44,458 bases of DNA from Syntrophobacter sp. SbD1 (GTDB lineage: Bacteria; Desulfobacterota; Syntrophobacteria; Syntrophobacterales; Syntrophobacteraceae), in assembly GCA_900290365.1 (NCBI GenBank), contig OMOE01000113.1, positions 1 through 44,458 of the forward strand, given 5' to 3'. Positions 33,456 to 41,654 of the stretch are shown piece by piece. The position numbers were made by a program, and so were the translations under genes. Under the pieces are notes generated by a model. The model was not told where the DNA came from. It worked only from the letters and a program-made list of their open reading frames with translations, and ran no database searches. Numbering within the stretch: position 1 is the first letter of the stretch; every line of letters begins with the position of its first letter.

Positions 33456-34430
33456 GTGTCCATTGATTATGCGGCCCAAATTTTGGCTGGTTCTCATCGA
33501 GCGGCCGCACGCCTGATCTCCTGGCTCGAAGACGAGGATGAAAGGGCGTATGGGCTGATGGCCGGGCTCTACCCGCATACGGGAAGCGCCTACGTAGTGG
33601 GAATTACCGGGTCGCCGGGGGCCGGCAAGTCTACGCTTACAGACAAACTGGCGCGCGTGATTCGCAAAAACGGCCTCAAGGTCGGAATCATTGCAGTCGA
33701 TCCGTCGAGCCCCTTCACCGGAGGCGCCTTGCTGGGTGACAGGGTCCGGATGAACGAACTCACCCAGGACCCCGATATCTTTATCCGAAGCATGGCCACC
33801 CGGGGCTTTCTCGGCGGCATGGCCAAATCCACCGCCGAAGTGGTAAAGGTGCTCGATGCCCTCGGCAAAGACGTCATCATAATCGAGACCGTCGGTGTCG
33901 GACAGGATGAGGTCGATATAATAGGTATTGCCGATACTACCTGCGTTGTCCTTGTTCCCGGCCTTGGCGACGCGATTCAGAGCATGAAGGCCGGCATAAT
34001 GGAAATAGCCGATGTGTTCGCGGTTAACAAGGCTGACAAGCAGGGGGCCGATCAGCTCTGCGGTGAAATTTGCGCCCGGCTTGAAATAGATTCGCATATC
34101 AAGGAGCGCGACTGGACTGCCCCGGTCAATAGAACCATTGCGGTCGAAGATATCGGCATCGAAGAACTGTGGCTCTCCATCGAGTCGCATCGCAAATATC
34201 TGTTCGATTCCGGCAGGTTTTATACAAACCGGCGGGAAAGGACCTCTCGGGAGACGCTGCGAATGATTCACGCAGAGCTTTTTCGGGTCATTCGAGAGCA
34301 GTTGGAGAAAAACGGCAGGCTTGACGCCGCCGTCGAAGAACTAATGAATAAAAAGCGCGATCCCTACACTCTGATGCGCGAAATTGTCAACGAGTGGCTT
34401 TCCATTTCCAGGCACAAGGAGACGTCATGA
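33456..34430 (+). CDS. meaB: MeaB/ArgK-type G-protein chaperone of methylmalonyl-CoA mutase
   Basis: A GTPase of 324 residues that protects and reloads the B12 cofactor of the mutase. The P-loop GSPGAGKST lies at 52-60. Next come VDPSSPFTGGALLGDRVRM, the switch ETVGVGQDEVD and the guanine-specificity motif NKAD. A C-terminal helical dimerisation arm follows (TSRETLRMIHAELFRVIREQ). The GTG at 33456 is the family-consistent start, with AGGGGGAA upstream. Its stop codon overlaps the epimerase ATG (ATGA). The older name ArgK (lysine/arginine/ornithine transport kinase) does not apply in this context. Confidence 0.93.
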   Translation: MSIDYAAQILAGSHRAAARLISWLEDEDERAYGLMAGLYPHTGSAYVVGITGSPGAGKSTLTDKLARVIRKNGLKVGIIAVDPSSPFTGGALLGDRVRMNELTQDPDIFIRSMATRGFLGGMAKSTAEVVKVLDALGKDVIIIETVGVGQDEVDIIGIADTTCVVLVPGLGDAIQSMKAGIMEIADVFAVNKADKQGADQLCGEICARLEIDSHIKERDWTAPVNRTIAVEDIGIEELWLSIESHRKYLFDSGRFYTNRRERTSRETLRMIHAELFRVIREQLEKNGRLDAAVEELMNKKRDPYTLMREIVNEWLSISRHKETS

Positions 34431-34828
34431 AGGTGCTAAAGGTTGATCATATAGGTATTGCCGTGAATAGTATCGAGGAAGTAAAAAAGCTCTACACCGA
34501 TATCCTGGGACTCCTGCAAACAGGAAGCGAAACTGTGGCCGAGCAAAAGGTTACGACCGCGTTCTTCCCTGTGGGAGACACTGAAGTCGAACTCCTGGAA
34601 TCCACCTCACCCGACGGCCCGATTGGAAAATTCATCGAAGCCAAAGGACAGGGAGTTCAGCATATCGCCTTCCGTGTCGAAAACATTGAACAAGCCCTTG
34701 AAGAACTCAAGGCAAAAGGCGTCAGACTGATCGATGAAAAGCCGAGAAAAGGCGCGGGCGGAGCAAAGATTGCCTTCCTGCACCCCAAGTCGACCTTCGG
34801 GGTCCTGGTTGAGCTGTCGGAAAGATAA
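34427..34828 (+). CDS. mce: Methylmalonyl-CoA epimerase
   Basis: A 133-residue VOC/glyoxalase-fold protein that interconverts the R and S forms of methylmalonyl-CoA, linking the mutase to carboxylation or decarboxylation. Metal-ligand positions are visible as His 8 (VDHIGIAV), a mid-chain His in QHIAFRV and the C-terminal Glu in VLVELSE. The fold repeats beta-alpha-beta units twice, as expected. AAGGAG lies six bases before the ATG, which overlaps the meaB stop by four bases. It is the last gene of the operon, ending eight bases from the convergent ScpB-like gene. Confidence 0.92.
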   Translation: MKVLKVDHIGIAVNSIEEVKKLYTDILGLLQTGSETVAEQKVTTAFFPVGDTEVELLESTSPDGPIGKFIEAKGQGVQHIAFRVENIEQALEELKAKGVRLIDEKPRKGAGGAKIAFLHPKSTFGVLVELSER

Positions 34829-34836
34829 GCCTCTTT

Positions 34837-35616
34837 TCACTCACCCTTGAATACCGGCGGCCGCTTTTCCAGAAATGAGTTGATGCCTTCCGCATAGTCG
34901 TGGCTGTCATAGACTTGTCTCCTCAGGCCCTGAATTCGTTCGAAAACATCGGGAGCTAAGGGGGATGCACCGGCAAGAAGGTTGAATTGCTCCTTAATGA
35001 TTGAAACGGCTAGCGCAGAGCGGGATGCCATCATTTTTGCCAGGTTCGTGGTAAACTCCAGGAGATTTTCGGACGGCACGAGATGGTTGAGTATGCCGAC
35101 CCGCTCCGCTCTTTCCGCTTTGACCGGTTCAGCCGAAAAGAACATCTCCTTTGCGATATTTAAGCTCAGCCTGTTGATGAAATGCAGAATGCCGCTGGCA
35201 TTATAAGGCAGTGCGAGCTTCGTGGGGGTGATTGCAAAAGACGACGTTTCGTCTCCAATGACTATATCGCAAGTCATGACGAGATCGCAGGCGCCTCCCC
35301 AAACGCTTCCATGCACCATTGCAATGACCGGCCCGGGGTAATCCTGGACTGCACGCATCAGCTCCTGGGGCGAGTCGTGGTAATCGAAGGGTTCGCGGCT
35401 AGATCGGGGCAAATCATTTACATCGATTCCGGCAGACCAGACAGAACATTCGTCACGCGCCCTCAAAATCACTACCGCGATTTTTCTTTCTTTAAAATCC
35501 CGGAGCGCCTCAAGCATGCCGTGAACCAGTTCCCTGCTCAACGCATTTCGATTGCGGGGATTGTTCAGGCAGATGAATCCGAGGTTGCCGGTGACTTCCA
35601 CTTCCACAAATGACAT
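34837..35616 (-). CDS. scpB: Methylmalonyl-CoA decarboxylase-like protein (ScpB/YgfG, crotonase fold)
   Basis: A protein of 259 residues from the ATG at 35616 (GGGAGG seven bases upstream). The crotonase core includes NPRNRNALSRELV, WSAGIDVNDLP, the oxyanion loop HGSVWGGACDL and LALPYNASG. The C-terminal string ERIQGLRRQVYDS, then DYAEGINSFLEKRPP, closely follows E. coli YgfG/ScpB, which converts methylmalonyl-CoA to propionyl-CoA and CO2. From memory, YgfG has SAGHD with a catalytic-site His (66); here it is Ile, while the Gly of the oxyanion loop and the PYN Tyr are kept. It lies convergent to the mutase operon with an eight-base gap, so it is transcribed separately. The functional context supports decarboxylation, but a plain enoyl-CoA hydratase cannot be ruled out. 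Confidence 0.82.
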   Translation of the reverse strand: MSFVEVEVTGNLGFICLNNPRNRNALSRELVHGMLEALRDFKERKIAVVILRARDECSVWSAGIDVNDLPRSSREPFDYHDSPQELMRAVQDYPGPVIAMVHGSVWGGACDLVMTCDIVIGDETSSFAITPTKLALPYNASGILHFINRLSLNIAKEMFFSAEPVKAERAERVGILNHLVPSENLLEFTTNLAKMMASRSALAVSIIKEQFNLLAGASPLAPDVFERIQGLRRQVYDSHDYAEGINSFLEKRPPVFKGE

Positions 35617-35757
35617 GATCAAACCTCCCGGATCAAGAAGGCTCAGGGATTACGAGAGCCTCGTCTTTGAATTTTTGATGTCCGATATTAATTTTGATAG
35701 TATAGCGTAACAGAACTGCACGCAGTGAGAACAAATTTACCGTGGGAGTGAAACGCT

Positions 35758-35786
35758 TTGACATGACGCGGATTTTTGGCTATTAA
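35758..35786 (+). promoter_or_regulatory. Candidate sigma-70 promoter of the polyprenyl synthase gene
   Basis: TTGACA (35758-35763), exactly 17 bases, then TATTAA (35781-35786) in TATTAAAAT. It lies 75 bp before the start codon and is the best consensus match seen in the window. Confidence 0.65.
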
Positions 35787-35860
35787 AATAATTTGTCCCA
35801 TCGGGTTTATCCTGATGGATGTTTTTGCCTAACTAAACAAATAAATCGGAATTTCAAATC

Positions 35861-36880
35861 GTGGACGTTGCTGCCCTTCCCAACTTCATGCCAACCGGTC
35901 CGGAAAACCTCAAGGAAAAGATTTACGCCCAGGTAGGTCCCGATCTTATCAGGATCGAAGGTGAAATAAACCGCCTGCTTGACTCCGACATTCCGTTAAT
36001 TTCGGTTGTAGGACGCTATATAATGGGCAGCGGAGGCAAACGGCTGCGGCCGCTCCTCATGACCCTTTCCGCCAGGCTTTGCGGTTATAGCGGCAAAGAT
36101 GACACCTCCCTTGCCGTCGTATTCGAATTCGTGCATGCGGCTACTCTGCTTCATGATGACGTCGTTGACCATGCCGAATTTCGACGGAGCCGTCCTTCGG
36201 CAAATACGATCTGGGGCAACCCTGCCGTTGTGCTCGTTGGAGATTTTCTCTATTCGAAGTCCATTCAAATAGCGGTCGGATACCGTGATATCCGAATCTT
36301 GAAGGTTCTGCTCGACGCCACGACCACGATGTCCGAAGGCGAAGTTGTGCAGCTTGTAAATTCCGATAACCTGGAAATAAGCGAGGAAGAATATCTCGAA
36401 GTAATTACCAGAAAAACCGCCGTGCTTATCAGTGCCGCCTGCCAGGCAGGCGCAATCTTCGGAGGCGGCGGCGCGGCCGGGGAAAAGGCGCTTAAGGCAT
36501 ACGGACGTAATCTGGGCATAGCCTTCCAGTTGATTGACGACACTCTGGACTTTACCGGCGAGACTGAAGAACTCGGGAAAACTGTCGGAAACGACCTTAA
36601 GGAAGGCAAGGCAACCCTGCCGCTCATCTATGCTATGCAAAACGCAAAAGCCGCCGACCGGCTTCGCCTGAGGCAGATCTTCACCTCCGAGCTTATCGAG
36701 GCGGAAGAGATTGCCGAAATCAGCAATCTGGTGGAAAAAAGCGGTGGGATCGAATACACGAACAATCAGGCCTGCGCGCATTCCCTCAGGGCCAAAGAAG
36801 CGCTTCGAATTTTCCCTCGATGCCCGGTCAAGGAAATCTTGGAGGATATCGCCGATTACGTCATCTGCCGCAGGGCGTAA
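35861..36880 (+). CDS. Trans-polyprenyl diphosphate synthase (octaprenyl/heptaprenyl type)
   Basis: A protein of 339 residues that condenses isopentenyl diphosphate onto an allylic primer to make the side chain of menaquinone or ubiquinone. The first aspartate-rich motif is LLHDDVVDHAEFRR (Asp 99, 100, 103), without the two-residue insertion of short-chain farnesyl synthases. The second is LIDDTLDFTGE (Asp 226, 227, 230). GSGGKRLRP and the KTAVLISAAC stretch also fit. It starts with GTG at 35861 without a strong ribosome-binding site; an ATG at 35888 is an alternative. It is a single gene. Chain length cannot be fixed by eye. A quinone would be needed for anaerobic succinate or formate oxidation. 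Confidence 0.88.
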   Translation: MDVAALPNFMPTGPENLKEKIYAQVGPDLIRIEGEINRLLDSDIPLISVVGRYIMGSGGKRLRPLLMTLSARLCGYSGKDDTSLAVVFEFVHAATLLHDDVVDHAEFRRSRPSANTIWGNPAVVLVGDFLYSKSIQIAVGYRDIRILKVLLDATTTMSEGEVVQLVNSDNLEISEEEYLEVITRKTAVLISAACQAGAIFGGGGAAGEKALKAYGRNLGIAFQLIDDTLDFTGETEELGKTVGNDLKEGKATLPLIYAMQNAKAADRLRLRQIFTSELIEAEEIAEISNLVEKSGGIEYTNNQACAHSLRAKEALRIFPRCPVKEILEDIADYVICRRA

Positions 36881-36886
36881 TTAATC

Positions 36887-36993
36887 GGTCGTCAGTGGCC
36901 AGTCGTCAGAAAATTCTCAAAACCAGATGTCAGCAGCCAATTGAAGAAGTTGTCGGTCGTCAGCGGCAGAGCACTTTTCTGACCACTGACGAT
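36887..36993. repeat. Heptamer units and long inverted repeat between convergent genes
   Basis: GGTCGTC, AGTGGCC and AGTCGTC (36887-36907) and TGACCAC, TGACGAT (36980-36993) keep the 7-base step. CAGTCGTCAGAAAA (36900-36913) is the reverse complement, with one mismatch, of TTTTCTGACCACTG (36975-36988). It lies between the ends of the polyprenyl synthase and acyl-CoA synthetase genes and could act as a two-way terminator. Confidence 0.65.
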
Positions 36994-36997
36994 TGCA

Positions 36998-38488
36998 TTA
37001 TTTCGGGAATTGCGTTCGCAACTCCCGTTTGAGAATTTTCCCGGTTGCACTCCTTGGAAGCTCATCTACAATTATATATTCCTTGGGCACTTTGAAAGGC
37101 GCCAAACTGGGCTTGAGAAACGCAGTCATCACCTCAGGCGCCAGGCTGTGCCCGGACCTGACCTTGATGACCGCTGTCACGCGTTCGCCCCACTTGTCGT
37201 CGGACAGGCCGATGACGGCGCACTCTTCCACTTCCGGCCTCGTGTAAAGCAGTTCCTCAACCTCGCGGGGATAGACATTTTCTCCGCCGGTGATAATCAG
37301 GTCTTTCAGACGATCGACAATGTAGAGGTAGCGTTCCTCATCGAAGAGCCCGATGTCCTCGGTGCGTAGCCAACCGCCATCCCAAAACGCAGCGGCGGTC
37401 GCTTCGGGGTTGTTGAGGTAACCCTTCATGACATTGGGTCCCCTGACACAAATTTCGCCCTTTTCCTCGTCCGGGAGCTTGTTCCCGGACAGATCCCTGA
37501 TCTGGACTTCCACTTGGGGTACGATCTGGCCGACCGAGCCTACGCGGTGGCGATGGTAATGGTTGTAGCTCAGAGGCATGGCTTCGGTCATGCCCAGAGA
37601 TTCGGCGATGGTGATCCCTGTGCGCTCCTTCCACTGCTTAACCACATTCATAGGCATGCTGGTGGCGGCAGAGAAGCTATAGCGCAGGACCCCCAGCCGT
37701 TTTTCCAGGTCGCCCACGCCCAGCAGCCTGACATAGACTGTCGGTACGGCAAAGAATTTGGAGATCCGTCCCGCCTCCATCAGTTCCAGTACCCGGTCCA
37801 GATCGAATGATGGCATCAGTTCCAGACACCCGCCCGCCATGATCGTAGCGTTCATGATGTGAATCTGCCCGAACACGTGGTTGAAGGGAAGGAAACACAA
37901 GGCGCGGTCCTTCTCCGTGGAACGTTCGCAGAAAGAGACGGCCCAACTTGAAAAGGCCATTCCCTGATGGGGCAGCATCACCCCTTTGGGCATGCCGGTG
38001 GTGCCGCCCGTGTAGAGAATCGCCGCCGTATCGAACCGGTCCCTGTCCAGGGACCGAAAACATGCTGAGCCGGCCGCCATGAGCCCGCTCATATCGAGAT
38101 CGGCGTCGGCACAAATGATTTTCTCTATTCCGGCTGAATCGCGTATGCTCTGAACGCTTTGGAGTTTCGACTGATGGGTAAAAATTACTCTGGGACGGCA
38201 ATGGCTGAGCAGAAGGGCCAATTCGCGTTGTGTAAGGGCCCAGGACAAGGTAACGGCAATCGCACCGGCCTTCAGGACCCCGAAGTAAAAGGCGATCCAG
38301 TCGGCAGAATTGGGGGCGTACAGTCCGATATAGTCGCCCGGCTCGATACCCATGCCGATCAGGCCCGTGGCCACCCGGTTTGCCCGCTCTTCGAGCTGGG
38401 CGTATGTGATCTCCACGTCCTGGTCGCTGACGGCAGTACGGTCCGGAAACAAAAATGCAGATGTCTCCAGGTGTTGGGCCAGATTCAT
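36998..38488 (-). CDS. AMP-forming acyl-CoA synthetase/ligase (long-chain fatty acid-CoA ligase type)
   Basis: A protein of 496 residues of the ANL superfamily that activates a carboxylic acid to its CoA ester through an acyl-adenylate. Motifs in order are YTGGTTGMPKGVM (AMP/P-loop), FLPFNHVFGQ, ESLGMTEAMPLSYN, GWLRTEDIGLFDE with the hinge DRLKDLIITGGENVYP, and the C-terminal catalytic Lys in PRSATGKILKREL. GAGGAG lies seven bases before the ATG at 38488; a start 15 bases earlier is possible but lacks spacing. The substrate is not clear from sequence. It is divergent from the GlcD-type gene. Confidence 0.9.
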   Translation of the reverse strand: MNLAQHLETSAFLFPDRTAVSDQDVEITYAQLEERANRVATGLIGMGIEPGDYIGLYAPNSADWIAFYFGVLKAGAIAVTLSWALTQRELALLLSHCRPRVIFTHQSKLQSVQSIRDSAGIEKIICADADLDMSGLMAAGSACFRSLDRDRFDTAAILYTGGTTGMPKGVMLPHQGMAFSSWAVSFCERSTEKDRALCFLPFNHVFGQIHIMNATIMAGGCLELMPSFDLDRVLELMEAGRISKFFAVPTVYVRLLGVGDLEKRLGVLRYSFSAATSMPMNVVKQWKERTGITIAESLGMTEAMPLSYNHYHRHRVGSVGQIVPQVEVQIRDLSGNKLPDEEKGEICVRGPNVMKGYLNNPEATAAAFWDGGWLRTEDIGLFDEERYLYIVDRLKDLIITGGENVYPREVEELLYTRPEVEECAVIGLSDDKWGERVTAVIKVRSGHSLAPEVMTAFLKPSLAPFKVPKEYIIVDELPRSATGKILKRELRTQFPK

Positions 38489-38603
38489 TTTAAAGCTCCT
38501 CACTATTTAAATTGGCGGCCGGGGCTCGGTGCCTGTGCGGGCCGTCCTGTTGGATATTTGCGCTTTTTACGGGTATAACACGCAACTGACACCATGGATA
38601 TTA

Positions 38604-38633
38604 TTGACACAAAGAGGCAAGGATAGCAATAAT
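38604..38633 (+). promoter_or_regulatory. Candidate promoter of the GlcD-type gene
   Basis: TTGACA (38604-38609), an 18-base spacer and AATAAT (38628-38633), 31 bp before the start codon. The -35 is consensus; the -10 matches four of six positions. Confidence 0.45.
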
Positions 38634-38664
38634 AGAAAGCTATAAAGTAGCTAAGGATATTTGT

Positions 38665-40062
38665 ATGCCGCTGCCGTTTTCTAAGATCAAGGCCGTCGTG
38701 GGCGATGAAAACCTGTTGAGTTCCCCCGAGGAACTCCACTGCTACAGCTTTGATGCGAGCAAGATGCGTTTCGTTGCCGAAGGGGTGGCGTTGCCGGCCG
38801 ATGCGGGGCAAATTTCGGCCCTCGTCAAACTGGCAAACGAGTACCGTTTTCCGGTCTACCCCAGGGGGGCGGGGTCGGGGATGGTCGGCGCCTGCCTACC
38901 CCGGGGCGGGCTGGTGATAGTTGGCAACAGGCTGAACAAAATCCTCGAAATCGATCCCGACAACATGACGGCGGTAGTCGAACCCGGGGTGATTACAGGC
39001 GAATTTCAAAAAGCCGTTGCAAAGCACGGGCTTTTTTATCCGCCTGATCCGGCAAGCCTCGCCTTTTCCACAATGGGGGGAAATGTTGCGATGTGCTCAG
39101 GAGGTCCAAGAGCGGTGAAATACGGCGTGACTCGCGACTATCTTCTCGGGCTTGAAGTGGTGCTTCCCACCGGTGAGATCGTCAGGACCGGGACCCGCAC
39201 CATGAAAGGAGTCGTGGGTTACGACTTGACTCGTCTTATGGCGGGTTCGGAAGGCACGCTGGGGATTTTTACAAAGATAGTCGCAAGGCTGATCCCCGCT
39301 CCGGAAGCGGTCCGCACCATGACGGCGGTATTTTCCAGCCTTGATTGCGCCCTGAACGCCATATGTGAAATAATAAGGGACCGCATCGTTCCATCCACAA
39401 TCGAACTGATGGACCAGCAGACGATCTGCGCGGTTGAAAATTACCTTGGGATGGGACTGCCGGTAGAAGCGGAAGCGTTTGTCCTGATCGAAGTGGACGG
39501 ACCTGGCGTCGTGCTGGACGGCCAGATTGAAAGGATCGAGGCAATTTGCAAAAAAGCGGGCGCTGCCAAAACAGAGGCAGCGAAGTCCGATGAGGAAAGA
39601 GACCGTCTGTGGAAAGCGCGCAGGTCGATTTCACCGGCCCTGGGGCAGATCAGGCCCGGCAAGATAAACGAGGACGTCACGGTCCCGCGCACCAAAATCC
39701 CGGAACTAATCAGGTCGATACGGTCACTCGCCCAAAAATACGATCTGACCATAGTGTGCTTCGGTCATGCCGGAGACGGAAACATCCACACCAATATCAT
39801 GCTCGACAGAAAGGATGAGAGCGAGCGCATCCGGGCGGGCAAAGCAGTCGAAGAGCTGTTCGCAATTGTTCTTGGACTGCAAGGCACCATCTCCGGAGAA
39901 CACGGCATAGGGATAGCCAAATCACCGTTTATCGAACTGGAGGTAGGAGAGGGCGGACTGGAGGCCATGAGGAAAATCAAAAAGGCGCTCGATCCACTTA
40001 ATATAATGAATCCCGGCAAGATGTTCGTATCCGACCGCAGCTTTTTGGATGGGGGTTTCTAG
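38665..40062 (+). CDS. FAD-linked 2-hydroxyacid dehydrogenase subunit (GlcD-type)
   Basis: A protein of 465 residues of the VAO/PCMH flavoprotein family. The FAD domain has VYPRGAGSGMVGACLP, AVVEPGVITGEFQ, YPPDPASLAFSTMGGNVAMC and GVVGYDLTRLMAGSEGTLGI. The FAD-oxidase C-domain ends with FGHAGDGNIHTNI and the GEHGIGIAKSPF signature and LDPLNIMNPGKMF. Such proteins oxidise glycolate or D-lactate with a separate iron-sulfur partner (GlcF-like). No GlcF-like gene follows here, so the electron acceptor must be encoded elsewhere. Instead, a truncated glycosyltransferase starts within nine bases of the stop. Confidence 0.9.
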   Translation: MPLPFSKIKAVVGDENLLSSPEELHCYSFDASKMRFVAEGVALPADAGQISALVKLANEYRFPVYPRGAGSGMVGACLPRGGLVIVGNRLNKILEIDPDNMTAVVEPGVITGEFQKAVAKHGLFYPPDPASLAFSTMGGNVAMCSGGPRAVKYGVTRDYLLGLEVVLPTGEIVRTGTRTMKGVVGYDLTRLMAGSEGTLGIFTKIVARLIPAPEAVRTMTAVFSSLDCALNAICEIIRDRIVPSTIELMDQQTICAVENYLGMGLPVEAEAFVLIEVDGPGVVLDGQIERIEAICKKAGAAKTEAAKSDEERDRLWKARRSISPALGQIRPGKINEDVTVPRTKIPELIRSIRSLAQKYDLTIVCFGHAGDGNIHTNIMLDRKDESERIRAGKAVEELFAIVLGLQGTISGEHGIGIAKSPFIELEVGEGGLEAMRKIKKALDPLNIMNPGKMFVSDRSFLDGGF

Positions 40063-40070
40063 CCGCTCTT

Positions 40071-40832
40071 TTGCGTCACGCCAACAAAAGATCGTTGACA
40101 TGGAGGATGCTCAATTACGCCAACTTCGATGAGGAAGTTTTCCTCAGAGAAAGGAGGCATGCATCCAGGCATTTTTGTGATTTTGTATGTTCACTTCCCA
40201 CCCCGCCCGTATTTTCCCGCCCGAAGGTGTACCTTGAGCCCGATGAGCGGCAGTTTGCCCTTGGCTACCTGTCCGATTGCGGATTGAATTGGAAAAACGA
40301 TTGTATAATAGCGATCCACGCAGGCAGCGGTGATCCGCAAAAGAGGTGGTTTGCGGACAGGTACCGCGACGTGGTCCGGTCCCTCGCCGAGGGTGGATCG
40401 AAGGTGCTGCTGCTCTCCGGTCCTTCCGATGCCGGCATCGCAAATCGGGTGCACAAAGAGGCAGCCCATGACAATGTTTTTATTGTAAGCGGCAAAGCCC
40501 TCCGGGAAGTCGCCGCGATCATAGAAAGATCGACCCTGTTTTTTGGAAATGACTCCGGCCTCATGCATCTGGCTGCGGCGGTCGATACACCGGTTGTGGC
40601 TCTTTTCGGACCCTCGGACCCGGTCGTTTGGGGGCCGACAGGCAACCGCAATGCCGTTCTGATCGGGGATTGCTCCAGACTGGACTGGGCAGACGCCCCA
40701 TGCAACACATGCACGCACCAGGAATGCCTCGACTCAATAAAGACCGCGGAAGTGGTACGGGTAATCCGGGAGAGGCTTCGGTATCTGAGCAAATGCCTGC
40801 CCGGAGGCTGCGCGGGGCGCCATTTCGCATGA
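40071..40832 (+). pseudogene. 5'-truncated GT9 (heptosyltransferase-like) glycosyltransferase
   Basis: About 253 residues corresponding to the C-terminal half of a family 9 glycosyltransferase, which adds heptose-type sugars to lipopolysaccharide. Recognisable parts are IIAIHAGSGDPQKRWFADRY, then KVLLLSGPSDAG, the nucleotide-sugar site FFGNDSGLMHLAAAVDTPVV followed by ALFGPSDPVVWGPTG, and a cysteine cluster (APCNTCTHQECLDSI). Complete members have about 350 residues with an N-terminal Rossmann domain beginning ILIIRxGxxGD. That domain is missing here, since the GlcD-type gene ends eight bases before the first possible start (TTG). It is probably non-functional and marks a rearrangement at 40063-40071. 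A frameshifted start cannot be excluded without a comparison. Confidence 0.7.
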
Positions 40833-40843
40833 CGTCTCATTTC

Positions 40844-41248
40844 TCAAAGCCAAAAGACCTTGACCATGGATTCGACTCGCCTGAATTCCGGGTCGCCCGT
40901 TATGACTGTGGCGTGCATCTCTTGCGCCAGCGCGACGGCGAATGTATCAGCATAGGAAATGGGACAGGTCGCCTTAATGCGGGCTGCCGATAAGACGCGT
41001 TCCATTGTGACTTCCCCCATCTGAATGGGCAGCATCAATACTTTCTTTTGAATTTCAACTGCATTGTCCCAACCCTGTTTGCGTCCAATTACGTAAATGA
41101 TTTCACCCAGGTTGATGAGGCTGAGGAAAACCGCTGCATCTTTGTCCTGCGCAAGCCTTAGTATTTCTTTAACTTTAAGAGCGGACGGTTCACCCTGAAA
41201 ATACGCTAAAAGTGAGTAGCTATCCAGTACGAAGGCCGGTTTCTTCAC
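40844..41248 (-). CDS. PIN-domain toxin (VapC-like)
   Basis: A 134-residue PIN-domain ribonuclease, the toxin of a VapBC-type pair. Acidic active-site positions appear as Asp in AFVLDSYSLLAYF, Glu in LINLGEIIYV, Asp in ISYADTFAVALA and Asp in VITGDPEF. The GTG start at 41248 has AGAGGAG seven bases upstream. A longer frame to 41275 (TTG) has no such site. The gene overlaps the end of the antitoxin gene by 29 bases, so translation is coupled. VapC enzymes typically cut tRNA or the rRNA sarcin-ricin loop; the target here is unknown. It ends 11 bases from the convergent truncated GT9 gene. Confidence 0.87.
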   Translation of the reverse strand: MKKPAFVLDSYSLLAYFQGEPSALKVKEILRLAQDKDAAVFLSLINLGEIIYVIGRKQGWDNAVEIQKKVLMLPIQMGEVTMERVLSAARIKATCPISYADTFAVALAQEMHATVITGDPEFRRVESMVKVFWL

Positions 41249-41489
41249 GCTCCAACTCCTCTGACCTCTCTTCAAGCAACGCCCTGGTCAGTGAAACGGG
41301 GCCCGCCAGAATCCCGAAAAATGCATCGACGGGATCGGGTCCCCCTGGGACAAGCACGATCTTTTCACCCTCTTCCCGAAATTCGATAATCGATCCGGGC
41401 TTCAAATGGTAGCGTTTGCGAAGCGCGGCAGGAATAACAATCCAGCCTTTTGAAGATACTTTGGACTGTAGCGCTTTCGAAGTATCCAT
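41220..41489 (-). CDS. SpoVT/AbrB-fold antitoxin (VapB-like)
   Basis: An 89-residue protein. Its N-terminal half is a SpoVT-AbrB swapped-hairpin DNA-binding domain (KVSSKGWIVIPAALRKRYHL, then KPGSIIEFREEG). The C-terminal half would block the partner PIN toxin (ending LEEERSEELEREE-like acidic residues). The ATG at 41489 has AGAGG upstream. It precedes and overlaps the toxin gene. A palindrome at 41545-41562 in the promoter region is the likely autoregulatory operator. Confidence 0.85.
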   Translation of the reverse strand: MDTSKALQSKVSSKGWIVIPAALRKRYHLKPGSIIEFREEGEKIVLVPGGPDPVDAFFGILAGPVSLTRALLEERSEELEREETGLRTG

Positions 41490-41524
41490 ATTCTGGCCTC
41501 TGATGTACAAATTGTGAGCTGAAC

Positions 41525-41562
41525 GTTATACATTTTTCTGATAAAGTATAACATGGTATACT
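41525..41562. promoter_or_regulatory. Operator-like inverted repeats upstream of the VapBC-like genes
   Basis: AGTATA-ACATGG-TATACT (41545-41562) is palindromic except for one base pair. A further half-site GTTATAC (41525-41531) mirrors GTATAAC (41546-41552). TATACT read on the minus strand can double as a -10 element, so binding there would repress the pair. Confidence 0.55.
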
Positions 41563-41654
41563 GCAAATCAAGACTGAAAGTCTTATCGTTACAGGAATGA
41601 AACCATGTTTGGAAAAACTGTAAACATGACCTGGCAAAACCTCGGAGCGGTTAC

